Of a stretch of 64,000 nt of DNA, positions 20,001-27,800 are shown in pieces; position 1 is the stretch's first letter, and the number at the start of each line of letters is the position of its first letter. Origin of the DNA: Massilia sp. Root335. Its GTDB lineage: Bacteria > Pseudomonadota > Gammaproteobacteria > Burkholderiales > Burkholderiaceae_D. Both the position numbers and the translations under genes were made by a program. The notes beneath the pieces were generated by a model, which saw only the letters and a program-made list of their open reading frames with translations, did not search any database and was not told where the DNA came from. The stretch spans positions 35,927-99,926 of the forward strand of contig NZ_LMCY01000062.1 in NCBI RefSeq assembly GCF_001425685.1. The letters run 5' to 3'.

Positions 20001-20852
20001 GCCGTCGCAGGGCAGCGCGTGCAGGCGCGGCGCGCCTTGCAGGAACTCGCGCCACTGCGCCAGCTTGGTGGCGAGGAACGGGCCCTGCATGCGCGTACGC
20101 TCCCAGCTGGCGTAGTCGAGGTACTGGTAGGGTGGCGCGTCCAGGGTCGGCGTGCGGCCGGTGGCGCACGCGTCGTAGATGCGGCAGAAGTCGGCGAACA
20201 GGATTTCCTGCGATCGGGCGTCGGAGGTGATGTGATGGGTCACCAGCAGCAGCACGTGGTGCGCGGGCGCGACGGCATACAGCGTGGCGCGGATCAGCGT
20301 GTCGTGCGCCAGGTCGAACGGGACGGCCACCGCCGCGCGCATCAGCGCCTCGACGTCGGCGCCCGCGCCGCAATCGACGTCGGCGCATTCCAGGCGCACG
20401 CCGCTGCGCACTTGCTGCCAGGGCTGGCCGTCGACGTCGACGAAGGCGGTGCGCAGGCTTTCGTGACGCTGCACCAGCGCGTCGAGTGCGCTGCCGAGTG
20501 CGGCGCGGTCGAGGCGGCCGCGCAGGACCAGCGCGATGCCGCCGTTGTAGGCGCCGTCGTTGCCGCCTTCGCGGGCGGCCAGTTGCTGCATGAACCACAG
20601 GCGCTGCTGGTTGAAGGAAGGAAGGTGCAATTGTTCGCGCTGGCCTGCCGCGACCGCGTGTACCTGCGCGCCCGCGCCGTCGTCGCGGCTCGCCCGGAGC
20701 AGCTCGATCAGCCCGGCCTTGTGCTCCTTGACGAGCGCCAGCAACTTGTCGTCGATGGCGGCCTTGTCGCCGACCAGCTTCAAGCGGTCGCCGTCGAGCT
20801 TGAGTTCGACCGACCTGGCGCGGCAATATGACAGCGCTTCAAGAATGTGCAT
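8094..20852 (-). CDS. Four-module NRPS with N-terminal docking domain; first A domain degenerate
   Basis: 4252 residues. Residues 1-55 resemble the TubC N-terminal docking domain. Module 1: C (HHITSDARS, an HHxxxDA variant, near 200), a degenerate A domain (about 517-967) and an intact carrier (IGGHSL near 1010). Module 2: C (HHIACDGWS), A with YTSGSTG near 1680 and pocket residues read as D-A-L-W-L-G-G-T-F (valine-like by resemblance), carrier LGGNSL. Module 3: C, A with pocket D-A-Q-D-L-G-V-V-D, identical to the published glutamine code, carrier LGGHSL. Module 4: C, A with pocket D-L-Y-D-M-S-L-V-W, close to the cysteine/glycine subfamily but with Asp where cysteine domains have Asn, carrier LGGSSV near 4182. 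There is no E or TE domain, and the C domains are not of the heterocyclization type. Pocket residues were aligned to GrsA by eye. An AGGAAG ribosome site precedes the ATG. Confidence 0.96.
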   Translation of the reverse strand: MHILEALSYCRARSVELKLDGDRLKLVGDKAAIDDKLLALVKEHKAGLIELLRASRDDGAGAQVHAVAAGQREQLHLPSFNQQRLWFMQQLAAREGGNDGAYNGGIALVLRGRLDRAALGSALDALVQRHESLRTAFVDVDGQPWQQVRSGVRLECADVDCGAGADVEALMRAAVAVPFDLAHDTLIRATLYAVAPAHHVLLLVTHHITSDARSQEILFADFCRIYDACATGRTPTLDAPPYQYLDYASWERTRMQGPFLATKLAQWREFLQGAPRLHALPCDGDRLAAPRAGVERLDYALDGTLAAALAALAKAEHTTLFGVMAAFYSILLHKLGNEPDVVFGMPAANRQRSEFEAVTGYFSNTVVLRNRLPQDYTLREAIAATRTSLGFVLTHQDVPFDMLVDELKVERNLAFSPLYQLWFSMHEGRADTLALHDLAADVRAIERTQGRYDLKLEVEHQNGQLRLTWEYDRGLFEAATIARFAGHFDRLLHTACGAPDLPLSHVAFDAAPVLAAEARAATLLPVAWRQSVARRPDAAAIGAMTCAGADERADRLAALLGELGVLPGSRVGICAGCGAEALVATLATWKLAAVCVPVAAGAAPGQQAGLHLLLASAGCADGLELHDLELVLLQGIEDDDWLDDYAGIATDAPPTPDAPAALLPGADGLPVTFTHGQLAHYADALGQRCALAPGLVYGYAPVAGLGFFNTMLLLALAGAGTLQPLPHGAVDVMQATPAQCDALRAGLAAAPRAVLFLAGHDPAAPLPVVGACRVVALHGPLESGIACLAHDGPAPGLGHAIGGARLLVLQGDAPAPAGAWGELVVAGPGIADGYAGMPPAHGRFVALDGSAAAARAVRTGLRVRIDHHGALLFGGRTDQRLMWRGFEVDPRRTESALRALPDVAAAAVVFDPAAGADGALVAYVVSGAASDALMRQLRLRLPHFLLPRTVVNVAALPLLADGTPDAAALPAPATGQDDAAPAPSASEAALQAIWSELLARPHVARTDNFFDIGGHSLLATRMLNRVRSRVWSGLALDTIFAHPVLADLARCIDEARADAAATLPAIEARTDAAGARLSCGQQQMWLIDRIEQGSAHYNMVATYRLRGSLDQDALLGCLEQLGHRHAALRTRFTDAGGDVRQHADPAWTLDARVDDLCALDGAARAARVRQHMRDEAVHRFDLAAGRLLRATLLLLDEDEALLVLNIHHIACDGWSIGVLMRELRQLYAARKAGAAAALPPLAIAYSDYAEWQRALVDNGQMAHAAAFWRDQLRDAPPVHGLMTDKTRPAIADHAGAEIVAHLDAGQRDGLRRLAREAGTTLFIALESLFASFIARLSASADVVIGTPVSGRIHGDTEPVVGLFANLIALRHTIDFSQPAPGYLAQSHALVSRAFGQQHYPFELLVDMLNPERSLAHHPLFQIVFSLKEAESKRMELADVEVTRVERDHVDAKFDLMLSAVESDAGIRLEWQYASALFEEATIAAMADQFTAMLDALLAEPTRPIGELNLLTGADHAFFAAYAHGPDAGACDESLYACFAREAARNPDGIALAAGKRRVTYAELDRDAGAIAARLAGQGVTAADRVALYLPRGTDLIACLLGIVRLGAAYVPLDANYPVQRIVQILGASGARLLVADGKLLERLDGSPSAAITLDALRAGAPAAFAPPPADAERLAYLMYTSGSTGAPKGVAIPTRAILRLVRNANFMPLDAGTVMLQLATVGFDASTLEIWGPLLNGGTLAIYPDGVLDLAELTAFIERERVNAMWLTTALFEQWVEQLDRPLPRLRHVLTGGEVVSPAIVRRLYEKLDQVAIVNGYGPTENTTFTACHPIGRDWPAGRPVPIGRPVAGTDVLVLDARGQALPVGAIGELCAAGAGVALGYWNDPALTAEKFVRDAGSGRLLYHTGDLVRWQRDGVLQFLGRADQQVKIRGYRIELGEIERCLLAFEGVREACVVIRDAHQLVAYFSPGGGGAQLGAALRTHAQEQLPRFMVPAAFVALDAMPVTANGKVDKRALPAPAASDYIAQAYVAPEGALEQTLAAVWCKILQREQIGAEDNFFDLGGNSLLAIRMASALQAATGHALPIRQLFQLGTVRALAQWLATQQAGGGPAPLARADRNGVLAASYAQQRLWFIDRVEGRSNQYNMPACFDLDGELDVPALQSAVDALVQRHEVLRTTYREVDGAAVQVIAPVVDSTIDYHDLRALPATQRAVTAAERLLAQAHADFDLAAGPVFRITLVRMDACAYRMLFNMHHIASDGWSVGVLIRDLGALYRAACGSGAAALAPLPVQYADYAQWQRAQLAPDRYAALAGYWRGQLDQLPQLHGLPLDRPRPARITTRGAVIRTRAEPALTRTLNALARRHEMSLFMLLQACYALLLARVSGEAEVVVGTPVAGRDRPELDALVGCFVNTVVLRNRIEPDATVEQYLGASRAMVLDAFEHQALPFDLLVEELNPPRSASHLPLFQLWFVLQNMEVGKLDLPGLAITEVARDEVAAKFDLMLSATERDGAIDFNWVYNRDLFDDATIGAWSDSFGVLLDALAGGAGAAVGALNLVGEQQRARLAGYACPVTLPAPRDTMLRQFRDAALRHPERVAVRSGDAVLSYGQLAARAGRLASCLAEQGIAPGDRVGICCPRSAEQLIAVLGIWQAGAAYVPIDPQAPAARQSFIVADTGATMVLGTRQTLERFDLPAIDLMFLDGAAADDDWLAGYGDAPDLAQPAALAYVLYTSGSSGRPKGVMVQHDSLSHLGQALALMLRANGVPEALRWAWNAPLVFDASLQAVAQLGAGGELHILSEHLRTSPALLLDYMRLHGIDMLDGTPSLLELVLQEDARRPRALPHLLVGGEPINGALWDGIAAAMARAGRVAINVYGPTETTVDATWARIEAGTVPHIGRPLAGVKVRVLDARLQEVPPGAIGECCIGGPGVARGYLNRPELDADKFIALPGADGSERFYRSGDMVRWRPDGTLAYLYRSDAQVKLRGYRIEPGEIEEVLAAHPGVAEAAVVPAPDGESLLAYVVAHGAAVGADELAAHCRISLPEYMLPAAFVEMPALPLTASGKLDVRALPAPPQDGQEERSRGAQTATEHALEAIWSTILGKSGLSVHANFFALGGHSLLAIRVISAIRERLGAELALATFFAGPTIAQLAQVLDAMPRGRALPPIVPLAAGADLPLSFAQHRLWLIDRLEGASVQYNMPAAFELAGRFDLDACRRSLTAIVARHAVLRTTYAERDGHAVQCVQPAADVAVGLTDLSHLAPPARAAEVERLLRADATAPFDLGADLMLRAQVLRLAPERHVLMFNMHHIASDGWSINLLTTEFVQAYRAFAEGGTPAFAPLPIQYADFAHWQRHTLADDVLAADTAYWQRRLQGVPQVHSLPLDKPRPVRQTYNGALLTRQVPSGLLASLKEYSRKRDATLFMTLQTVLAALLARWSNEHDIVIGTPAAGRSQQSLEGLIGCFLNTLVLRSDLAGNPSFDDMLARTRGTVLEAFEHQAVPFEMLVDALKPERSLSHPALFQIMFVLQSQEQTAFALPSLAMRPVERNVVMAKFDLLLNANERAGGLELTWTYNTDLFDAATIARMADAYEQILHTVVASGATRLQALNLLPPAEADKMLRQWNDTAMALPYEQCLHDLFVAQARATPDAIAVVDEHGSQTYGELFAHAAALAARLRPHAAEPETLMAILLPKGRLQLAAALAIMMAGAAYLPLDTGWPAARIDQVLEHGNARVLLAGAALAEGITHGAVRIDPAAQAPLAPDAAAAALAGFASVQAPSSLAYVIFTSGSTGKPKGVAIEHRSAVNTCLDINQRYRVGPDDAVLAVSALSFDLSVYDMFGLLAAGGRVVFPDEARQKDPAHWAGLVERERISLWDSVPASAELLTAQYEWRARRGGGALRVLMMSGDWIAPTLPARIAAVFPGVAMHSLGGATEGSVWSISYPIVSDMGERKSVPYGKPLANQAFYVLTDDLVPCPVGVVGELHIGGIGVARCYYGDAERTAASFVVHDALHDRVYKTGDLGRYLPDGNIEFIGRKDLQVKLRGFRIELGDIEAALTRAAGVADAVVMVLKDATGIQQLVAYVQLDADGQEDAAALGARLRLHLASLLPNYMVPAYYVVLDAFPLSPNNKVDRKQLPPPVWNRDDDIVIAPEGPVETALADIWRQVLGRDRISVERNFFDLGGSSVHLIEIASKANLVLEQDLSVVSYFEHPTVRAMAAHINERSRHAAAETDLPKRSKSRLAARLAQRGAR

Positions 20853-20889
20853 TTGGTTTTCTTCCTATCGATTGCGGGCGTATCGGATG

Positions 20890-21852
20890 TCAGGCGGACC
20901 AGGTGCGGGCTTCGGCCATCGCAACGAGCACTTTGCGCGCACCGTCGTACGGGTCGCGTCCATGGGAATACAGCATGTTGTCCAGTAACATCAGGTCGCC
21001 GTTACCCCATGCGAAGGCGATCTTTTCTTCTTCGTAGACGGCCCGGATGGCATCGAGCGCTTCTTCCTCGATGGCTTCGCCGTCGCCGTAGTAGGCATGG
21101 CGCGGCAGGCGGTCTTCGCCGAAGGTCTGCAGCAGGGCCTGGCGGTTCTCGGCGGTATGGCTCGACACGTGGAACAGATGGGCCTGGTTAAACCAGACGG
21201 TCGCGCCGGTGTGCGGATGCACGGCGGTGGCCGGGCAGTCCTGCTGCGTGCGCAGCAAGTCGTCGCCGATCCATTCGCAGGCGATGCCGTGCCGTTCGCA
21301 ATACGCGTTGACTTCCTCGCGCGACTCGGTCTGGAACGTTTCCTGCCATGGCAAGCCGACGCTGCTGTAATGGCGCACGTAACGCACGCCCTTGCGCTCG
21401 AACTTGGCGCGGATCGGCGCGGGGATGCGCTCGTACACGCGGCGGCTGTCGGCCACCGGCGTCGCGCCGCCCTGTTCGGCCGCCACCAGGCACATGAACG
21501 CCACCTTCATCGGCCATTCATGCGAATAGGCGTTCTCGTTGTGCAGGGGGATGCTTTCTTCCTTCGGGTACTCGGTCGAGGTATAGACGTTGCCCTTCAG
21601 TTCAGTGCGCGGCGTGGAGCGGTTGGTATAGGACAGCAGGCCGTCGCTGAACAGCGTGGCGGCGATGGTGGCGAACTGGCCGCTGCTGATGATGTTCAGT
21701 CCGCGCAGCAGGACGACGCCGTCGGCTTCGATCCGGGCCATCAGCCGCGTGCGGTGCTCGGCCATCCAGGCGCCCAGCTTCATGCCGTCCAGCGTCATCG
21801 GATAGCTGATGGCTGCCAGTTGTTCGGGGGAAGCGTACTTGCTCAGTTTCAT
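20890..21852 (-). CDS. SyrP/TauD-like Fe(II)/2-oxoglutarate hydroxylase, probable aspartate beta-hydroxylase
   Basis: 320 residues of the TauD/TfdA-like non-heme iron dioxygenase fold. The region after residue 75 (SYTNRSTPRTELKGNVYTST, then LHNENAYS) is typical of SyrP-type enzymes, with an HxE metal pair in LHNENAYS and a distal His in YSHGRDPYDG followed by the Arg of ARKVLVAM that would hold 2-oxoglutarate. Known SyrP-type enzymes hydroxylate aspartate while it is bound to an NRPS carrier domain. The upstream gene ends with an aspartate-coding module, only 9 bp away, so the likely substrate is Asp bound to that carrier, giving beta-hydroxyaspartate, a ligand in several siderophores and a residue in some lipopeptide antibiotics. 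Stereochemistry cannot be read from the sequence. Shares the operon with the NRPS genes. Confidence 0.88.
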   Translation of the reverse strand: MKLSKYASPEQLAAISYPMTLDGMKLGAWMAEHRTRLMARIEADGVVLLRGLNIISSGQFATIAATLFSDGLLSYTNRSTPRTELKGNVYTSTEYPKEESIPLHNENAYSHEWPMKVAFMCLVAAEQGGATPVADSRRVYERIPAPIRAKFERKGVRYVRHYSSVGLPWQETFQTESREEVNAYCERHGIACEWIGDDLLRTQQDCPATAVHPHTGATVWFNQAHLFHVSSHTAENRQALLQTFGEDRLPRHAYYGDGEAIEEEALDAIRAVYEEEKIAFAWGNGDLMLLDNMLYSHGRDPYDGARKVLVAMAEARTWSA

Positions 21853-21861
21853 GTGCGATCC

Positions 21862-24800
21862 TTAGATTTCGATTTCGATAGCGTCTTCACCGGCCTGCTG
21901 GGAACTCGTGGCCATGGCCAGCGCGTCGATCAGGTCGGCAAGCGTGCGCGGAGAGTGGTTTTCCATCAAAAAGTGCACCGGGATGCGTCGCTGCAGTTGC
22001 TGGTCCAGTTCGTTGGCCAGGCGGGTCACCAGCAGGGAGTTGCCGCCGGCGTCGAAGAAGCGCTGGTCGACCGACAACTGTTCGGTCTTGAGCAGCGCGC
22101 ACATGATGCGGTGCACGACGATCTCGGTCGGCGTGGCCGGCGGCACGCAGGGCGACGCCTGCTGGCCGGCCAGTTGCGCGAGCAGCGCGCGCCGATCCGG
22201 CTTGCCGTTGCCCAGCAGCGGCATCGAGGCCAGCACGACGATCGCCTTGGGCAGCATGTAATCCGGCAGCGCGCCGCGCAGCGCCGCCATCGCGTCGGCC
22301 GGCGCGAGGCCGCGCGCGACCACGAAGCTCGCGAGGCAGTCCTGGCCGGCGTCGTCGCGATGGACCAGCGTGATGGCGTGGCTCACGCCGGACAGGCGCA
22401 GCAGGCTGCTGTCGATTTCGGCGAGTTCGATCCGGAAGCCGCGGATCTTGACCTGGTCGTCGAAGCGGCCGCCGAACTCGAACAGGCCGCGCGCATTCAG
22501 GCGCACCCGGTCCCCCGTGCGGTAATGCCGGACCGGCGCGCCGGCGGCGCCGGGCGCGCGGAAGAACGCCGCGCTGTTGAGGTCCTCGCGGTTCTGGTAG
22601 CCGAGGCTGACCGTCGGGCCGCCGATCACCAGCTCGCCCCACGCGCCGCGCGGCACGGCCAGGCCGTCCTTCAGCACCTGGGCCGAGACGCCCGGCAGCG
22701 GCAGCCCCAGGGGCGCGGCATGGTCGATCGCGTGCAGGTCGATGGCATGGGTCAGGCAGCCGATCGTCGTTTCCGTCGGACCGTAATGGTTGATCACGGC
22801 ACAGCCGCGCCGCAGGCACGCCGCCTTGATGGCGTCGAGCGTCTCGCGGCGCAGGACTTCGCCGCCGAACACGAGGAAGCGGGACGGCACCGGCGCCGCG
22901 TATTCGCCTTCGTCGCACAGTGCCGTGAAGTGGCCTGGCGTGATCTTCATGACCTCGATCGCGTGCTCGTGCACATAGCGGCTGACGGCGGCGCCGTCGA
23001 GCATGGTCGCGTTGTCCATCAGGTACAGGCACGCGCCGTGCCACAGGCCGAGGTAGAGCGTCGTGTTGCCCAGGTCGGTGTGGAAGGCCGAACTGACGGC
23101 GTAGCGGCGGCAGTCGCCGAACCCGTGGCGCTCCGTCATGGCGGTCACGTAGTGCGCCAGGTTGGCATGCGTGACGCGCACGCCTTTCGGATAGCCGCTC
23201 GAGCCGGACGTATAGATCAGGTAAGCGACGTGGTCGCCGGCCGGCGCCGCGGGCGGCGCGGCATCGGCGTAGTCGGCCAGCCAGTCGTCGTCGGTGACGC
23301 CGTCGAGCAGGACGATGTCGGTGCCGGCGCCCGCGAACCGGGAAGACACCTGCGCATGGCAGACCAGGACGCGCGCGCCGGCGTCGTCGAGGACGAACTC
23401 GAGGCGGGCGGCCGGCAGCTTCGGATCGATCGGCACGTAGGCGGCGCCGAGCGCCTGGATCGCCAGCATCGCGACGACGCCGCCGATGGTGCGGTCGGCG
23501 CACAGGGCCACGCACTGGCCGGCTTCGACGCCGGACTCGCCCAGGACGGCCGCCAGGCGCCGCACCTTGCCGGCAAGCTGGTGGTAGTCGAGCGTCGTGC
23601 GGCCGTCGCTGACGGCGGGCGCGCTTGGATGGACGGCTGCGTGGGCAAGTACGCGGTGCGCGACCGATGCGCCCGATGCGACGGGCGTGCGCAGCGCGGC
23701 GGCCGGCACCGTGCCCGCGAGCGCCAGCCGGCCGGCCAGTTCGCGCACCGGCACGTGCAGCAGGTCGGGCAGGCCGCGCAGCAGGTCCACGTAGGCGGCC
23801 AGCATGCGCTCCATCGACGCGGCCTCGAACAGGTCGTCGGCATACTGCCACTCGAGCAGCATGCCCTGCGCGCCGGGCATGGCCGCGAGCATCAGGTCGA
23901 ACTTGGTGTTCGCTTCGCCGCCGTGCTGCAGTTCCAGCACGGCGTCGTCCAGGTGCAGTTCGCCCGGTTCCGCGCCGTGCAGCACGAACCACAGCTGGAA
24001 CAGGGGATTGACGCTGCGCGACTGGACCGGGGCCAGCGCGCCGAGCACCTGCGCGAACGGCACCTGATGGTGGGCGAGGTGGTCCTGCCACTGGCCCGCA
24101 TTGCGCGCCAGGATGGCATGCAGCGTTTCCGGCGGCGCGTACGCGGTGCGCGTGACGACCGTGTTGATGAAGCAGCCGATGTGCGGATACAGGCGCTTGT
24201 GCGGCCTGCCGCTGACCGGCGTGCCGACGAGGACGTCGCGGCACTGGCTGTACTCGCCGACGAGGACGGCGAACGCGGTCTGCATCACGGTGAACAGCGA
24301 CACGCGTTCCCGGGCCGCCAGTTGCGCCAGGCGCGCGCTGGCGGCGGGGTCGAGGCGGCCGCGCGCGACGCGGCCGCGGAAACTCATTTTTTCCGGCCGC
24401 GGCTTGTCGAGCGGGAGTTCGTGCACCGCGGGCGCGCCGTGCAGGTGCGCCTGCCAGTGCGAGACCGCGGCCGCGACGGCGCCGGCGCCGGCGTGGTCGC
24501 ACTGGTCGAGCGCGAAATCCTCGTAGCTCACGGCCAGTTCCGGCAGGTCGGCCCGCGCGCCGCCGCGCACTTCGCGGTACAGCGCCGCCAGCTCGGCCTG
24601 GAAGTTCGCCAGCGACAGGCCATCGACGGCGATGTGGTGGAACGTGACGAGCAACAGGTCCGGCTGGCCGTCGCACGTGAACAGGCTGGCGCGGAGCGGC
24701 AAGTCGCGTTCGAGGTCGAAGGAGCGCAGGCGCTCGTCGCGCGCGAGGGCCGTGCGCGCGGCGTCGTCGAGTGCCGGCACCGCGCGCACGGCGAGCACGA

Positions 24801-27800
24801 AGGCGGTCGGGGAGACGGGGCGCAGCACGGCGCGCTCGCCCTGGTCGACCACGACGCAGGCCAGCGGCAGGTGACGCCCGACGATGCGGCGCAGCGCTTC
24901 CTGCAGCGCCGCGCAATCGAGCGCGCCCCGCACCAGGTAGGCGCCCGGCACATTGTATTCGTGGCTGCCGCCGTTCAGCTTGTGGCTCAGCCACATCTGC
25001 TGCTGGACGAACGACATCGCCACCTCGGCGCCGGTGCCGCGCGCCGCGCCGGCGCGGCGCGGTGCCGGCGTCTCTGTCTGCGCCAGGCAGCGGTCGACCA
25101 GGTCGGCCTGCTGGCGGATGGTCGGCAGGCGCAGGATGTCCGCCAGGGCGACGTCGGTGCCGAAATGGTCGTTCAGCTCGGCCTGCAGCTGCATGGCCGC
25201 GAGCGAATGGCCGCCAAGCGCATAGAAATCGGCATCGACCGAGGCGACCGGCACCTGCAGCGCCGCCTGCCACAGCGTCCACACGGCGCGCTCGGTCGCG
25301 CTGGCGTCCGCCTGCACGGGTGCGGCCGGCGCGGGCGGCGGAGGCAGGGCGCGCAGCCGTGCGCGGTCGATCTTGCCGTTGGCATTGATCGGAATCTGGT
25401 CGAGCACGGTGATGTGCGCCGGCACCATGTAGTCCGGCAGGACGCAGCGCAGGTGGGCGGCCAGCCGCGCCGGCAGCGTGTCGGCGGCGGCGCCATGGCA
25501 GCGCACGAAGGCGCGCAGGTATTTGTCGGCGGCGCCGTCGCCGGCCGCCACCACCGCCGCCTGGGCGACCTCCGGATGGCTGCACAGGCAGCTCTCGATG
25601 TCCCCGGGTTCGACACGGAAGCCGCGGATCTTGACCTGCTGGTCGATGCGTCCGAGGTATTCCAGCTGGCCGTCCGGGCGCCAGCGCACGCGGTCGCCGG
25701 TCTTGTAGACGCGCTCGCCGATGTCGGGGCCGGGGACGTCGGCGAACTTCTCGGCCGTCAGCGCCGGCTGGTTCAGGTAGCCGATGGCGAGGCCGTCGCC
25801 GCCGGTCCACAACTCGCCCGCTTCGCCGATGGGCAGCAGGCGGCCGTGGGCGTCGACGACGTGGACGGTGGTGCCGTTGACCGGCCGGCCGATCGGCAGC
25901 GCGCGCACCGGGTCGCCCGGGCCGGTCAATGCCGCGCAGGCGGTGAACACGCCGTTCTCCGTGGGGCCGTAACCGTTGATGAAGACGACGTCGGGCGCGA
26001 GTTGCCGCATCTTGAAGTGCGCCGCCGGCGGCACCACGTCGCCGCCCGACAGCAGATACTTCAGGCTCGAAGGCACGTGCGTCAGGCGCGCCACCCATTT
26101 GTGCGCCAGGCCGGCGGTGAGCCAGAGGTGCGTCACGCCATGCGCGTCGATGAGGCGCGTGAGCGTGTCCAGGTCGAGCGGGCGCTGGCCGTGCAGGACC
26201 AGCGTGCCGCCGTTGAGCAATGCGCCCCAGATTTCCAGCGTGGCGGCGTCGAACGCCAGGTTGGCCGCCTGCAGCATGACCGTGGCGGCGTCGAGCACCA
26301 TGAAATTCGGCTCGAGCACCAGGCGCAGGATGGCGGCCTGCGGCAAGACCACGCCCTTCGGCGTCCCGGTCGAACCGGACGTGTAGATGATCCACGCCGG
26401 CATCGTATTGAGGGCCGCGGGCGGCACCGGCGGCGCCGGACGGAACGACGCGCCGTCGGCCTGCGCGACGGCCGCGCGCGTGCGCGGGTCGTCGAGATCG
26501 ATCAGCGCGCACTGCAGCGATGCCAGCGCGGCGCTGCCGTCGGCGTCGGCCAGGATCGCCGCCGGATCGGCGTCGGCGACGATGGCGGCCAGGCGTTCCG
26601 GCGGACAGGCGAGATCGAGCGGCACATACGGCCGGCGCAGCATCACGGCGGCGAGCATGGCCACGATGGCGTCGGCCGAGGCGCGCATGGCGATGGCCAG
26701 CGGCGCGCCGGCGTCGCCGCTGGCGCCGGCGTCGTGCTGCAGCCAGGCCGCCAGCTGGCGCGCGCGGTCCCGCAACTGGCCATAGCTGAGCGTCGCGTCG
26801 GGGCCGCGCAGCGCGATCGCGTCGGGCGCGGCGGCGCACATGGCGTCGAAGCGGCGCGCGATGTCCTCGCGCTGCCGGCCGGGCGTTGCCGTGCCCAGTT
26901 CGGCGAGCAGGACGCGCTTTTCGTCGGCCGGCACGAGCGCCGCGGCGGCCAGCGTGAGCTCGGGCGACGCCATGAATTGGCGCGCGAGATCGTCGAGGCG
27001 GTCGAGGATGCGGGCCGCATCGGTGGCGTCGTGGAACGCCTCGTTGACGTCGAGCTGGAGCTGGGTCGGCTGGTGTGCGCCGAAATCGCACACGTTGAGG
27101 GACACCGGCGTCTGGGTCCAGCAGTTGGTCAGGTATCGGGTGACCGTCTGCAGGTGCGGGCTGTCGGTTTCATAATCGAGCCGCATGTAATTGAAATGGA
27201 TGTCGAACATCCGCCCGGCGCGCTGGCCGCCCGCGCCGGTGCCGGGCGCCACCTGGGCGCCCGCGGCCTGCCTGCTGCTGCGCAGCATGGCCTGCCTGGC
27301 CATGCCCATGAGGTCGACGATGGTGCTGTCGGCGGGCGCCGACAGCAGGCAGGGAATCACGCGCACGTAGCTGCCGACGATGTCTTTTTCGGCGCGGCGG
27401 CGGTTGTGCGAGGGCAGGCCCACCACCAGGCTGGTACGCAGCTTGAGGGAGGAAACATAGGCAAACAGCAGCGCGAGCAGCAGGTGGTGGAATTCGAAGC
27501 CGTGCGCGCACGCGAAGCCGGTCAGCGCGTCCAGGCGCGCCGGGGCAATGTCGCGCACCACGCGCACGCTGCGCTGCGTCCCGGTGTCGGCGGTGCGCGC
27601 CTCGAACAGCGGTTCGAACACCGCGTCGGGCAAGGCATCGAGCGCCTGTTCGCGCCGCTGCGGCGCGGCGCCGTCCTTGGCAAGGCGTTCGGCAACGCTG
27701 TGCATGAACGTCATGGCCGGGGGCGGGGTCGCGTTGCCGCGCCGCGTCCCGGCCAGGTAGCTTGCCATCAGCCGCTTGACCCACAGGCCGAAGCCCCAGC

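Noticed and set aside
8109-20831. 4240-residue open frame on the plus strand opposite the four-module NRPS
   Set aside because: It mirrors the NRPS codons in GC-rich DNA, has low-complexity Arg/Gly/Gln-rich sequence and no family features. The minus strand carries clear NRPS motifs throughout.
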